Assembly (NCBI GenBank): GCA_900541025.1
Contig: UQIL01000046.1
Span: 1-8,520, forward strand
Reading direction: 5' to 3'
Source of the DNA: an uncultured Collinsella sp.
GTDB lineage: Bacteria; Actinomycetota; Coriobacteriia; Coriobacteriales; Coriobacteriaceae
Length of the DNA: 8,520 nt
Below, one piece after another: positions 1 through 5,116 of the stretch (the stretch's first letter is position 1; every line of letters begins with the position of its first letter). The notes under the pieces are model-generated. The model saw only the letters and a list, made by a program, of their open reading frames with translations. It was not told the origin of the DNA and did not search any database. The position numbers and the translations under genes are program-made.

Positions 1-573
1 GGTATCGCCTCGCCCTTCGATTTGTGCGGGATGGTCGACGCCGGCTCGCGTGCCACCTCACTCTCCTTTATCTGCCGCGGCGTGTTTTACGAAGATAGAA
101 TTCCCACCGGATTTTGGCAGTCAAAGTTGCCACTGCTCGGTCAGATCGACGGATGCTCCCCCCATTTCTGCCTTGAACCTCAGGCGCTAAACTATCTGAT
201 CGACGACCAGCCACTCGACTCCATCACCCTCGCCTACGACTACGCACCAAACACCGATGAGCGCCACATGAACCAAGTCCTCGACAAGATGCTTGGACAG
301 TGCGGGCTCACCGAGGAGGACGGTCGAACCATCTATAGCAACCAGAAATTAAAGCGAACAGAACTCCGCCGTGTCGGAAAAATCGAAGGGCGAAGTGGGG
401 CCGCCTACTGGCAGGCCTGGGCAACACGCGACAAGAGCGAATTCGGACACAGCACCTATATGGTCACCGTCTACACCAAAGACGGAATTAAGGACAATGT
501 TGACGATTTCGCGTCGTCCAAACTCGGCATCCCCAAAACAACCAAACCCGCCACCCCAGATGAAATCCTGTAG
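1..573 (+). CDS. Unrecognised protein, 3' part only (5' end outside window)
   Basis: I do not recognise this protein. The frame is open from the first base of the window to a TAG stop at 571-573, giving 190 visible residues. Possible internal starts exist (TTG at 22, ATG at 31), but neither has a convincing Shine-Dalgarno sequence. The residues before them look like ordinary protein, so the gene probably begins to the left. The visible part is soluble-looking: mixed charged and aromatic residues, no membrane segment, no obvious repeat, three cysteines in its first half or so and no metal-binding pattern. The tail (KTTKPATPDEIL) is polar and proline/threonine-rich. It converges on the minus-strand gene ending at 949, and a hairpin 57 bases after its stop could end its transcript. 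That it is a real gene is fairly likely from the long open frame and plausible composition; its function is unknown. Confidence 0.55.
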   Translation, partial: GIASPFDLCGMVDAGSRATSLSFICRGVFYEDRIPTGFWQSKLPLLGQIDGCSPHFCLEPQALNYLIDDQPLDSITLAYDYAPNTDERHMNQVLDKMLGQCGLTEEDGRTIYSNQKLKRTELRRVGKIEGRSGAAYWQAWATRDKSEFGHSTYMVTVYTKDGIKDNVDDFASSKLGIPKTTKPATPDEIL

Positions 574-629
574 AGACATTCATTAAAATGCTGCCCAGCG
601 ATCACAATAACATCGAGCCCGCCCCCCAC

Positions 630-665
630 CACCACAAAGGGGACAGGCACCTTTGTGGTGATTTT
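630..665 (+). terminator. Hairpin after the first gene, likely weak terminator; copy 1 of a hairpin repeat
   Basis: CACCACAAAGG at 630-640 pairs perfectly with CCTTTGTGGTG at 650-660, leaving a 9-base loop, and ATTTTC follows at 661-666. The position, 57 bases after the stop of the + strand gene, fits an intrinsic terminator, although the T run is only four bases. The same arms recur at 911-940, so this is one member of a repeat family that may have been co-opted as a terminator. Confidence 0.5.
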
Positions 666-684
666 CGACTCCGGCGCTCATCTG

Positions 685-901
685 TCTCGATCTGTAACAT
701 CTAGCGGCCGTTTTTGACCCCAGATGTTACAGATTGAGATGAAATGCTCAGCGGCGCCCGTTTATCTAAATCTGTAACAACTACTCGGCAAATAAGGGTC
801 CACCTGTTACAGATCGAGATAAACAGAAGACACCCGAATCGATAATCTAAATCTGCAACACCAAGCCCACTTTTAACGGCCCAGATGTTACAGATCGAGA
901 C
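685..901. repeat. Three tandem degenerate palindromes, period about 80 bp
   Basis: Three palindromic units lie in a row, each with left half like TCTCGATCTGTAACA and a right half that is its reverse complement. Unit 1 pairs 685-702 with 722-739 (18 bp, one mismatch). Unit 2 pairs 760-779 with 805-824 (20 bp, two mismatches). Unit 3 pairs about 845-860 with 886-901 (four mismatches). The TCTGTAACA core begins at 691 and 771, with TCTGCAACA at 853. The right-half TGTTACAGAT begins at 725 and 886, with CTGTTACAGAT at 804 in unit 2. The spacing is therefore about 80 bp. The 17-28 base central spacers differ between units, so the arms rather than the loops are conserved. No open frame of interest crosses the array. 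It fills most of the 375-base gap between two convergent genes. I cannot assign it to a named family. Confidence 0.75.
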
Positions 902-906
902 AGACT

Positions 907-940
907 GAAAACCACCGCAAAGGGGCACCTTTGTGGTGGT
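907..940 (-). terminator. Intrinsic terminator of the 949-1638 gene; copy 2 of the hairpin repeat
   Basis: Read on the minus strand, ACCACCACAAAGG (928-940) pairs with CCTTTGCGGTGGT (911-923) around a four-base loop, with one mismatch that is a wobble at most. TTTTC follows, the complement of 907-911. It starts 8 bases past the TAG stop of the minus-strand gene, the usual place for a terminator. The arms match those of 630-660; this copy lacks about five bases of the loop (GGGGCACC against GGGGACAGGCACC). Confidence 0.6.
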
Positions 941-948
941 CGCGTTCT

Positions 949-1638
949 CTACTCTTTTGCCGAGCCCGTGCTTCCCGATTCGGCGGTCCAGGGCATCTCA
1001 TCCTCGAATAGCCATGTACGAGCAGATCCACCATCGCGTGCAGTCTGCGGGTCGGGCAGGCAGGTCTGGTCGTACGCGTCCATCACGCAACGATCCAAAA
1101 AATCGATCACCTGCTGCTGGTCGCCTTCAAGAATGTAGGTCACGCCGCCATCTTGGATATAGACGCCGTCCCCACCTCCGGCTTTTGCGTATTCCGGATT
1201 GTAGTTAACGGTGCGCATCAGTTTGCCATCAGATGAATACAACTTCAGCGTTGTATAGTAGCCACCGTTCACAGAACCACGTCGGCGCTCATAGGCATCC
1301 CAACCGTCCCAGCGTTTGAACGAACGCCCGTTTAGCAAGTCCAGCGCCTGTCGGGACAACTTCTCGTCCTTGGTATAGCGAGACGAGCCAAGTTCAATCA
1401 TGGGGTAGTTGCTTATGCTTAGAATGCCCGGCGTTTCCTCGATATCGAGCGTTATCTCATCGGGCTTTGTAACGTCCGAAATCATTTGCCCGGGCATCGA
1501 TGCAACAAGGGACGCCATCTCAACCGTCTGCTCAACCCCACTCGGCCCATAGAAGATAAGCGAGCCAAATAGGACCACGCCCGCAGCAGCGACGACGCAA
1601 GCCACCAACAGCAACAAAACAGAAGTGCAACGCTTCAT
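949..1638 (-). CDS. Small membrane-anchored or exported protein of unknown function
   Basis: A 229-residue protein I do not recognise. The chosen start is the ATG at 1636-1638, because GGAG sits six bases before it; an in-frame GTG at 1648-1650 has no ribosome binding site. The N-terminus is short and basic (MKR), then a hydrophobic stretch at about residues 6-30 reads as an uncleaved signal anchor. LVAC at residues 11-14 matches a lipobox formally, but the strongly hydrophobic residues after the cysteine argue against lipidation. The rest is predicted extracytoplasmic: polar, with a tyrosine-rich part (GGYYTTLKLYSSDGKL) that suggests beta strands, then a glycine-rich turn. A clear promoter lies at 1672-1700 and a terminator after the TAG stop, so the gene looks like a single-gene unit. 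It is convergent with the gene at the left edge. Function is unknown. Confidence 0.7.
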   Translation of the reverse strand: MKRCTSVLLLLVACVVAAAGVVLFGSLIFYGPSGVEQTVEMASLVASMPGQMISDVTKPDEITLDIEETPGILSISNYPMIELGSSRYTKDEKLSRQALDLLNGRSFKRWDGWDAYERRRGSVNGGYYTTLKLYSSDGKLMRTVNYNPEYAKAGGGDGVYIQDGGVTYILEGDQQQVIDFLDRCVMDAYDQTCLPDPQTARDGGSARTWLFEDEMPWTAESGSTGSAKE

Positions 1639-1671
1639 CTTCAACTCCACAAACGAGAGTGTTTTGAGCTC

Positions 1672-1700
1672 ACTTTAAAGCGCCAACTTCATACTGTCAA
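1672..1700 (-). promoter_or_regulatory. Sigma-A-type promoter of the 949-1638 gene
   Basis: On the minus strand a perfect -35 TTGACA (complement of 1695-1700) is followed after exactly 17 bases by TAAAGT (complement of 1672-1677), which matches the -10 consensus at four of six positions. The ATG at 1638 lies about 34 bases further on, leaving room for a short leader with GGAG. This is the best promoter in the window. Confidence 0.7.
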
Positions 1701-1800
1701 TTCTAGATAGCATATGAACAAAGGCGCACTCCCCCATAGAGGAGAGTTGCAACCTCGATTTTAGCGCCCTCAAGACCCAACGAGCAGCACTTAACAAGTA

Positions 1801-1872
1801 GCCCCGGTTATACCTTTCTCTGACGCGACCCTCGCGAAGCGCGTGAGCGGCAGGGAAAGGTATAACCGGGGC
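1801..1872. repeat. Perfect 18-bp inverted repeat downstream of the hydratase gene
   Basis: GCCCCGGTTATACCTTTC at 1801-1818 is the exact reverse complement of 1855-1872. The 36-base interior is GC-rich and can itself fold (CTCGCG near 1831 against CGCGTGAG near 1840). It begins 15 bases beyond the stop of the minus-strand hydratase gene (1888), where a terminator would be expected. Neither side carries a T run, however, so it is not a textbook intrinsic terminator. It could be an mRNA 3'-end stabiliser, a factor-dependent termination site, or a dispersed palindromic element. A weak 67-codon frame across it (1675-1878, TTG start) is not credited as a gene. Confidence 0.7.
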
Positions 1873-1887
1873 GGACAAGTATGTGCG

Positions 1888-4188
1888 TTACTCGGCAGCG
1901 GCCTTGAACTTGTTGTAGTTGATCAGGCAGCCGGCCTTGACGATGGCACGCTCCTCTGCCGTCATATCGGCAATGTAGAGCTCAATCTGCTCGACCGCAC
2001 CATCGGCGCGAACCACGTAAGCGGCGATGTCCTTCAGGTCGCCGTCGAGCGCGGCGCGGATACCCGGCACAAAGACGTAGTCGCCCACCTCAAAGCTGGG
2101 CTCGGCCTCCATCTGGAAGGGCACCATGCCCCAGTTCATCACATTGGAGCGATAGCGCTTGGTGGCGTACTCGTGGACGATGTTGGCCAGACCGCCAATT
2201 ACGCGCTGGCAGCTCGCGGCCTGCTCGCGGGCAGAACCGTCACCGGGCTTCTTGGCATAGAGCATGGAGCCGTACTCAGTCGCCTTGGCATCGGCCGCGA
2301 CACCCGCGCCGGTCAGCGCCTCAAACACACCGGCAAGCTCGGCATCGAGTGCCGCCAGGTCGCCTGCTGCTTCGCCGGCAACGCGGCGCTTTTCCACCGC
2401 GTCAACCTCCTTGGAGCGGCCCACGTAGGCCGGATCACGACGGCTCAGCGTAAACTCTGCCAGGCCCAGCGGATTGGAGCGGAAGGAGCTCGTCTCGCCC
2501 GAAGGAATGAGCTCGTCAGTCGTGGTGACCGGGTCCATGATCTTGGAGCACACCTTGAGCAGGATATCGTCGCCGAGAGGCTCCATCGCGGGCCACGGCT
2601 TGATGTTGGGGCCTTCGACCAGCTCGTCGGCCGGCTCAGCCTTGCCAAAGCCCCAGTACACGCGCTTCTTGTACGGCGCGTCGTCAAAGGTGTACTCGCA
2701 GGCCTCGTCCCAGGTCTCCTCGGGCAGGTCGGTCGCCGGCGTCAGGACGCCGCCGTTGGCAGCCGTCGCCGCAATGGAGCGGGCGTCCATCAGGGCCACC
2801 GCGCTCAGCTGGCCATTGCCCGGCTTGGAACCCTCACGGTTGGGGAAGTTGCGCGTGGTGTGGCGGATGGACAGGCCGTTGTTAGCGGGCGTGTCGCCGG
2901 CACCGAAACACGGGCCGCAGAACGCCGTGCGCACGATCGCGCCAGCCTCCATCAGGTCGTAGATATAGCCGCGGCGTGTAAGCTCGAGTGCCACGGGCTG
3001 GCTCGTGGGATAGACCGACAGCGAGAACTCGCCGCAGCCGGTGTTGGCGCCCTTGAGCACGCGGGCAGCCTGGACCACGGAGTCGTAGTTGCCGCCCGAG
3101 CAGCCGGCGATAACGCCCTGCTGCACGTGCAGCTTGCCGTCGACGATCTTGTCGAGCAGGCTAAAGTGCGTCTTACCCTCGCCGATCTTGGCAGCCTCGA
3201 GCTCCACCTCGTGCAGGATGTCCTCGAGGTTCTCGTTGAGCTCGTCGATCTCAAAGCCATTGGAAGGATGGAACGGCAGCGCGATCATGGGCTTGATGCT
3301 CGACAGGTCGACCTCGACGCAACCGTCGTAGTAGGCAACATCGGCGGGTTTGAGCTCGCGGTAGTCGTCGCCGCGGCCGTGCATGGCCAAAAACGCGCGC
3401 GTGTCCTCGTCGGTGGCCCAGATGCTCGACAGGCAGGTGGTCTCGGTGGTCATGACGTCGACGCCGTTGCGGTAGTCGGTCGTCATGCTCGCGATGCCCG
3501 GGCCCACAAACTCCATGACCTTGTTCTTAACGTAGCCCTTGGCAAAGACCGCCTTGATGATGGCGAGCGCCACATCGTGCGGGCCGACGCCGGAACGCGG
3601 GGCACCCGTGAGGTAGATGGCCACGACGCCGGGATAGGCGACATCGTAGGTGTCGCACAGCAGCTGCTTTGCCAGCTCGCCGCCGCCCTCGCCCACGGCC
3701 ATGGTGCCCAGAGCGCCGTAGCGGGTGTGCGAGTCGGAACCCAGAATCATCTTGCCGCAGCCGGCGAAGTTCTCACGCATAAAGGAGTGGATGACGGCGA
3801 TGTGCGGCGGAACGAAGATGCCGCCGTACTTCTTGGCCGCAGAAAGGCCAAAGACGTGGTCGTCCTCGTTGATGGTGCCGCCCACGGCGCACAGCGAGTT
3901 ATGGCAGTTGGTGAGCACGTAGGGCAGCGGGAACTGCTCCATGCCCGAGGCGCGCGCCGTCTGGATGATGCCGACAAAGGTGATGTCGTGGCTCGCCATG
4001 GCATCGAAGCGAATCTTGAGCGCCTCGGGGTCGCCGGACGTATTGTGTGCCTGAAGGATCGAATACGCGATGGTGCCGCGCTTGGCATCCTCGGGCGTCT
4101 GCGTAATACCGCGCTCGGCAGCCTCGGCCGCAGGCACAACCTCGCTGCCGCCGCGCAGGTAGATGCCGTCCTCGTACAGCTTGACCAT
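1888..4188 (-). CDS. Aconitase-superfamily hydratase (4Fe-4S), YbhJ-like
   Basis: A 766-residue member of the aconitase/isopropylmalate isomerase superfamily, cytosolic, expected to isomerise or hydrate a carboxylic acid substrate through a 4Fe-4S cluster. Visible motifs: SDSHTRYGALGTMAVGEGGG at 151-170; the three cluster cysteines C363 (AGCSGGNYDS) and C424/C427 (FCGPC); RNFPNR at 446-451 with the two active-site arginines; and GDGSAREQAA at 649-658, matching the GxGSSREHAA motif whose serine is the catalytic base in aconitase. A C-terminal swivel-like domain (about 640-766) follows, with NWGMVP at 685-690. The start is the ATG at 4188: GGGAG stands five bases before it. The frame stays open upstream to 4419, but that part runs through noncoding repeats. 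Overall form suggests the uncharacterised YbhJ-type hydratases rather than AcnA or AcnB; the substrate cannot be read from sequence. It appears to be a single-gene unit. Family membership is secure; the subfamily is moderately sure. Confidence 0.88.
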   Translation of the reverse strand: MVKLYEDGIYLRGGSEVVPAAEAAERGITQTPEDAKRGTIAYSILQAHNTSGDPEALKIRFDAMASHDITFVGIIQTARASGMEQFPLPYVLTNCHNSLCAVGGTINEDDHVFGLSAAKKYGGIFVPPHIAVIHSFMRENFAGCGKMILGSDSHTRYGALGTMAVGEGGGELAKQLLCDTYDVAYPGVVAIYLTGAPRSGVGPHDVALAIIKAVFAKGYVKNKVMEFVGPGIASMTTDYRNGVDVMTTETTCLSSIWATDEDTRAFLAMHGRGDDYRELKPADVAYYDGCVEVDLSSIKPMIALPFHPSNGFEIDELNENLEDILHEVELEAAKIGEGKTHFSLLDKIVDGKLHVQQGVIAGCSGGNYDSVVQAARVLKGANTGCGEFSLSVYPTSQPVALELTRRGYIYDLMEAGAIVRTAFCGPCFGAGDTPANNGLSIRHTTRNFPNREGSKPGNGQLSAVALMDARSIAATAANGGVLTPATDLPEETWDEACEYTFDDAPYKKRVYWGFGKAEPADELVEGPNIKPWPAMEPLGDDILLKVCSKIMDPVTTTDELIPSGETSSFRSNPLGLAEFTLSRRDPAYVGRSKEVDAVEKRRVAGEAAGDLAALDAELAGVFEALTGAGVAADAKATEYGSMLYAKKPGDGSAREQAASCQRVIGGLANIVHEYATKRYRSNVMNWGMVPFQMEAEPSFEVGDYVFVPGIRAALDGDLKDIAAYVVRADGAVEQIELYIADMTAEERAIVKAGCLINYNKFKAAAE

Positions 4189-4203
4189 ACTGTCTCCCAC
4201 TCT

Positions 4204-4220
4204 GCCCAAAAGATTTGGGC
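4204..4220 (-). promoter_or_regulatory. Short hairpin just before the hydratase ribosome binding site
   Basis: GCCCAAA (4204-4210) and TTTGGGC (4214-4220) form a perfect 7-bp inverted repeat with a three-base centre. It lies 5-6 bases upstream of the GGGAG ribosome binding site (about 4194-4198) of the hydratase gene. As RNA it would be a compact hairpin next to the initiation region; as DNA it could be an operator half-site pair. A role is inferred from position only. Confidence 0.4.
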
Positions 4221-4340
4221 GCATAGCATACATTCGTTCAATATCGTGCCATAGAACGGTTGCCAGCGGGTTACGAATCTGCACGTTCACTTTATCTCGG
4301 TAAAGCAAAGGACGAGCACCTTGCATCACTCTTCTGACAA

Positions 4341-4440
4341 GGAGTGTCCCAAAGTGCCGGCACAAAAGGAACGTCCCCAACTGCCAAGTGCCGCAAGAAT
4401 GTCCCCTTTGACCAGTCATTTAAGAACGTCCCCAATGACT
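4341..4440. repeat. Four degenerate direct repeats with GTCCC(C) core, period 27-28 bp
   Basis: GTCCC cores start at 4346, 4373, 4401 and 4428, so the spacing is 27, 28 and 27 bases. The last three are preceded by (G/A)GAA(C/T), as in GGAACGTCCCC, AGAATGTCCCC and AGAACGTCCCC; the first reads GGAGTGTCCC. Between cores lie small inverted repeats: GTGCCGGCAC (4354-4363), TGAC-CA-GTCA (4409-4418), and AGTCATT (4414-4420) against AATGACT (4434-4440). The units are too degenerate and too short for a CRISPR array. The pattern resembles extragenic palindromic elements of the kind linked to RAYT/Y1 transposases; no transposase is present here. Confidence 0.65.
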
Positions 4441-4516
4441 ACCGCATCCGGAGCAAGGCAACGCCGCAGGTAGAGGACGGACAGCGAGCGACGTCCAGAG
4501 CGAACAAGCTGGCATG

Positions 4517-4558
4517 AAAAAGGCAAGGCATAGACCTTCTGGTCATGCCTTGCCTTTT
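4517..4558 (-). terminator. Strong intrinsic terminator of the dnaK-hspR operon
   Basis: AAAAGGCAAGGCAT (4518-4531) pairs perfectly with 4545-4558 (14 bp). After one bulged A, GACC (4533-4536) pairs with GGTC (4541-4544) around a TTCT loop. On the minus strand TTTTT (complement of 4517-4521) closes the structure, with CATGCC following. It sits about 70 bases after the hspR stop. On the + strand it is followed by TTTTGA, so it may also act in reverse, though no + strand gene feeds it. Confidence 0.85.
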
Positions 4559-4600
4559 GAATGACAAATTGTCGCTCTGGGCGGCGCGCAGCGTCGGCCC

Positions 4601-4628
4601 GTTACGCGGTTTGGTAAAACCGCGTAAC
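4601..4628. repeat. Perfect 12-bp hairpin abutting the hspR stop codon
   Basis: GTTACGCGGTTT (4601-4612) pairs perfectly with AAACCGCGTAAC (4617-4628) around GGTA. On the minus strand its first base is the last base of the hspR TAG stop. No T run follows (GGGCCGACG instead), so it is not a classic terminator; the real one is 43 bases further on. It may protect the mRNA 3' end or be a dispersed palindrome. Confidence 0.65.
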
Positions 4629-5044
4629 TACAAATCCCCGCCGGCGCCCAGCAGCTTGCGCATGACTTGCTCGGGGTTAACTGAGCCGTCGCGCGGGGCC
4701 AGGGCGGTGATCTTCTTTTGCATCTTGTACTCGTGCAGCTCGTCCTCGAGCTGGCGTACGCGGGCGCGGAGCTTCTCGTTCTCGCGTTCGCGCTCCTCGG
4801 CACGCTCCTTCATATCGAGGATGCGCACCACGCCGGCAAGGTTGATGCCCTCGTCGGTCAGCTGGTTGATGAGTTCCAGGCGCTCGATATCGGCACGCGA
4901 ATACAGACGCGTGTTACCGCCCGAGCGCTGGGGGTTCACCAGTCCCTTGGACTCGTAGACGCGCAGAGTCTGCGGATGCATGCCGGTCAGCTCGGCCGCC
5001 ACGCTGATCATGTACAGCGGTTTGTTCCTATTGTCCTCGGCCAT
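4628..5044 (-). CDS. hspR: HspR, MerR-family heat-shock repressor
   Basis: A 138-residue DNA-binding regulator. The N-terminal winged-helix of the MerR family spans about residues 10-75: YMISVAAELTGMHPQTLRVY is the helix-turn-helix, followed by the HspR-like wing GLVNPQRSGGNTRLYSRADI. Residues 76-110 are strongly charged and heptad-like (ERERENEKLRARVRQLEDEL), a dimerising coiled coil, and the tail is short. In Streptomyces and Mycobacterium, HspR binds the HAIR inverted repeat at the dnaK promoter with DnaK as co-repressor, closing a feedback loop on its own operon. That this copy does the same is inferred from motifs and position as last gene of dnaK-grpE-dnaJ-hspR. ATG at 5042-5044, with purine-rich AAGGGG and AGG upstream. 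It starts 72 bases after the dnaJ stop. No HAIR-like sequence was seen in this window; the dnaK promoter lies outside it. Confidence 0.93.
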   Translation of the reverse strand: MAEDNRNKPLYMISVAAELTGMHPQTLRVYESKGLVNPQRSGGNTRLYSRADIERLELINQLTDEGINLAGVVRILDMKERAEERERENEKLRARVRQLEDELHEYKMQKKITALAPRDGSVNPEQVMRKLLGAGGDL

Positions 5045-5084
5045 GCTACCTGACCCCTTTCCGTCTCGTTATCGTCCATCATAA

Positions 5085-5100
5085 GCCCGCGGGCGCGGGC
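5085..5100. other. GC-only hairpin in the dnaJ-hspR gap
   Basis: GCCCGC (5085-5090) can pair with GCGGGC (5095-5100) around GGGC, and GCCCGCGGGC (5085-5094) is itself a perfect palindrome. On the minus strand it is followed by TTATGATGG, not a T run. It could slow transcription or adjust hspR level relative to dnaJ, but in GC-rich DNA such structure also arises by chance. Confidence 0.3.
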
Positions 5101-5116
5101 GTGCGCCACGACCGCC

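Larger units (their letters stand above)
4189..4627. other. Noncoding stretch between hspR and the hydratase gene
   Basis: About 440 bases without a credible gene. From hspR leftwards it holds a hairpin at the hspR stop, a small GACAAATTGTC palindrome (4563-4573), the strong terminator at 4518-4558, an unremarkable stretch (4441-4510), the four-unit periodic repeat (4341-4440), about 120 bases (4221-4340) in which I see no convincing promoter although the hydratase promoter should be there, and the leader hairpin at 4204-4220. Confidence 0.6.

Noticed and set aside
701..928. 75-codon minus-strand frame in the repeat region
   Set aside because: It lies entirely within the palindrome array and reads repeated sequence; no start signal.
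949..1638. Lipoprotein call from LVAC near the N-terminus
   Set aside because: The motif lies within a longer hydrophobic segment that continues about 16 residues past the cysteine, which fits a membrane anchor better.
1675..1878. 67-codon minus-strand frame
   Set aside because: It has a TTG start and no ribosome binding site, runs through the perfect inverted repeat and overlaps the promoter of the next gene.
1843..4254. 803-codon open frame on the + strand opposite the hydratase gene
   Set aside because: It is an antisense shadow in GC-rich DNA: the minus strand shows unambiguous aconitase motifs, while this translation is rich in Leu, Ala, Arg, Gly and Val without a recognisable domain or ribosome binding site.
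4189..4419. 77-residue N-terminal extension of the hydratase
   Set aside because: It translates the periodic repeats and the leader hairpin, while the ATG at 4188 has a well-placed GGGAG and begins family-like sequence.
4341..4440. CRISPR array
   Set aside because: The cores are only about 6-11 bases, degenerate and 27-28 bp apart, without uniform repeats or unique spacers and without cas genes.
5045..5116. HspR operator (HAIR, CTTGAGT-type inverted repeat) upstream of hspR or dnaJ
   Set aside because: I looked for it in the gaps at 5045-5116 and 6083-6190 and saw none; the expected site is before dnaK, outside the window.
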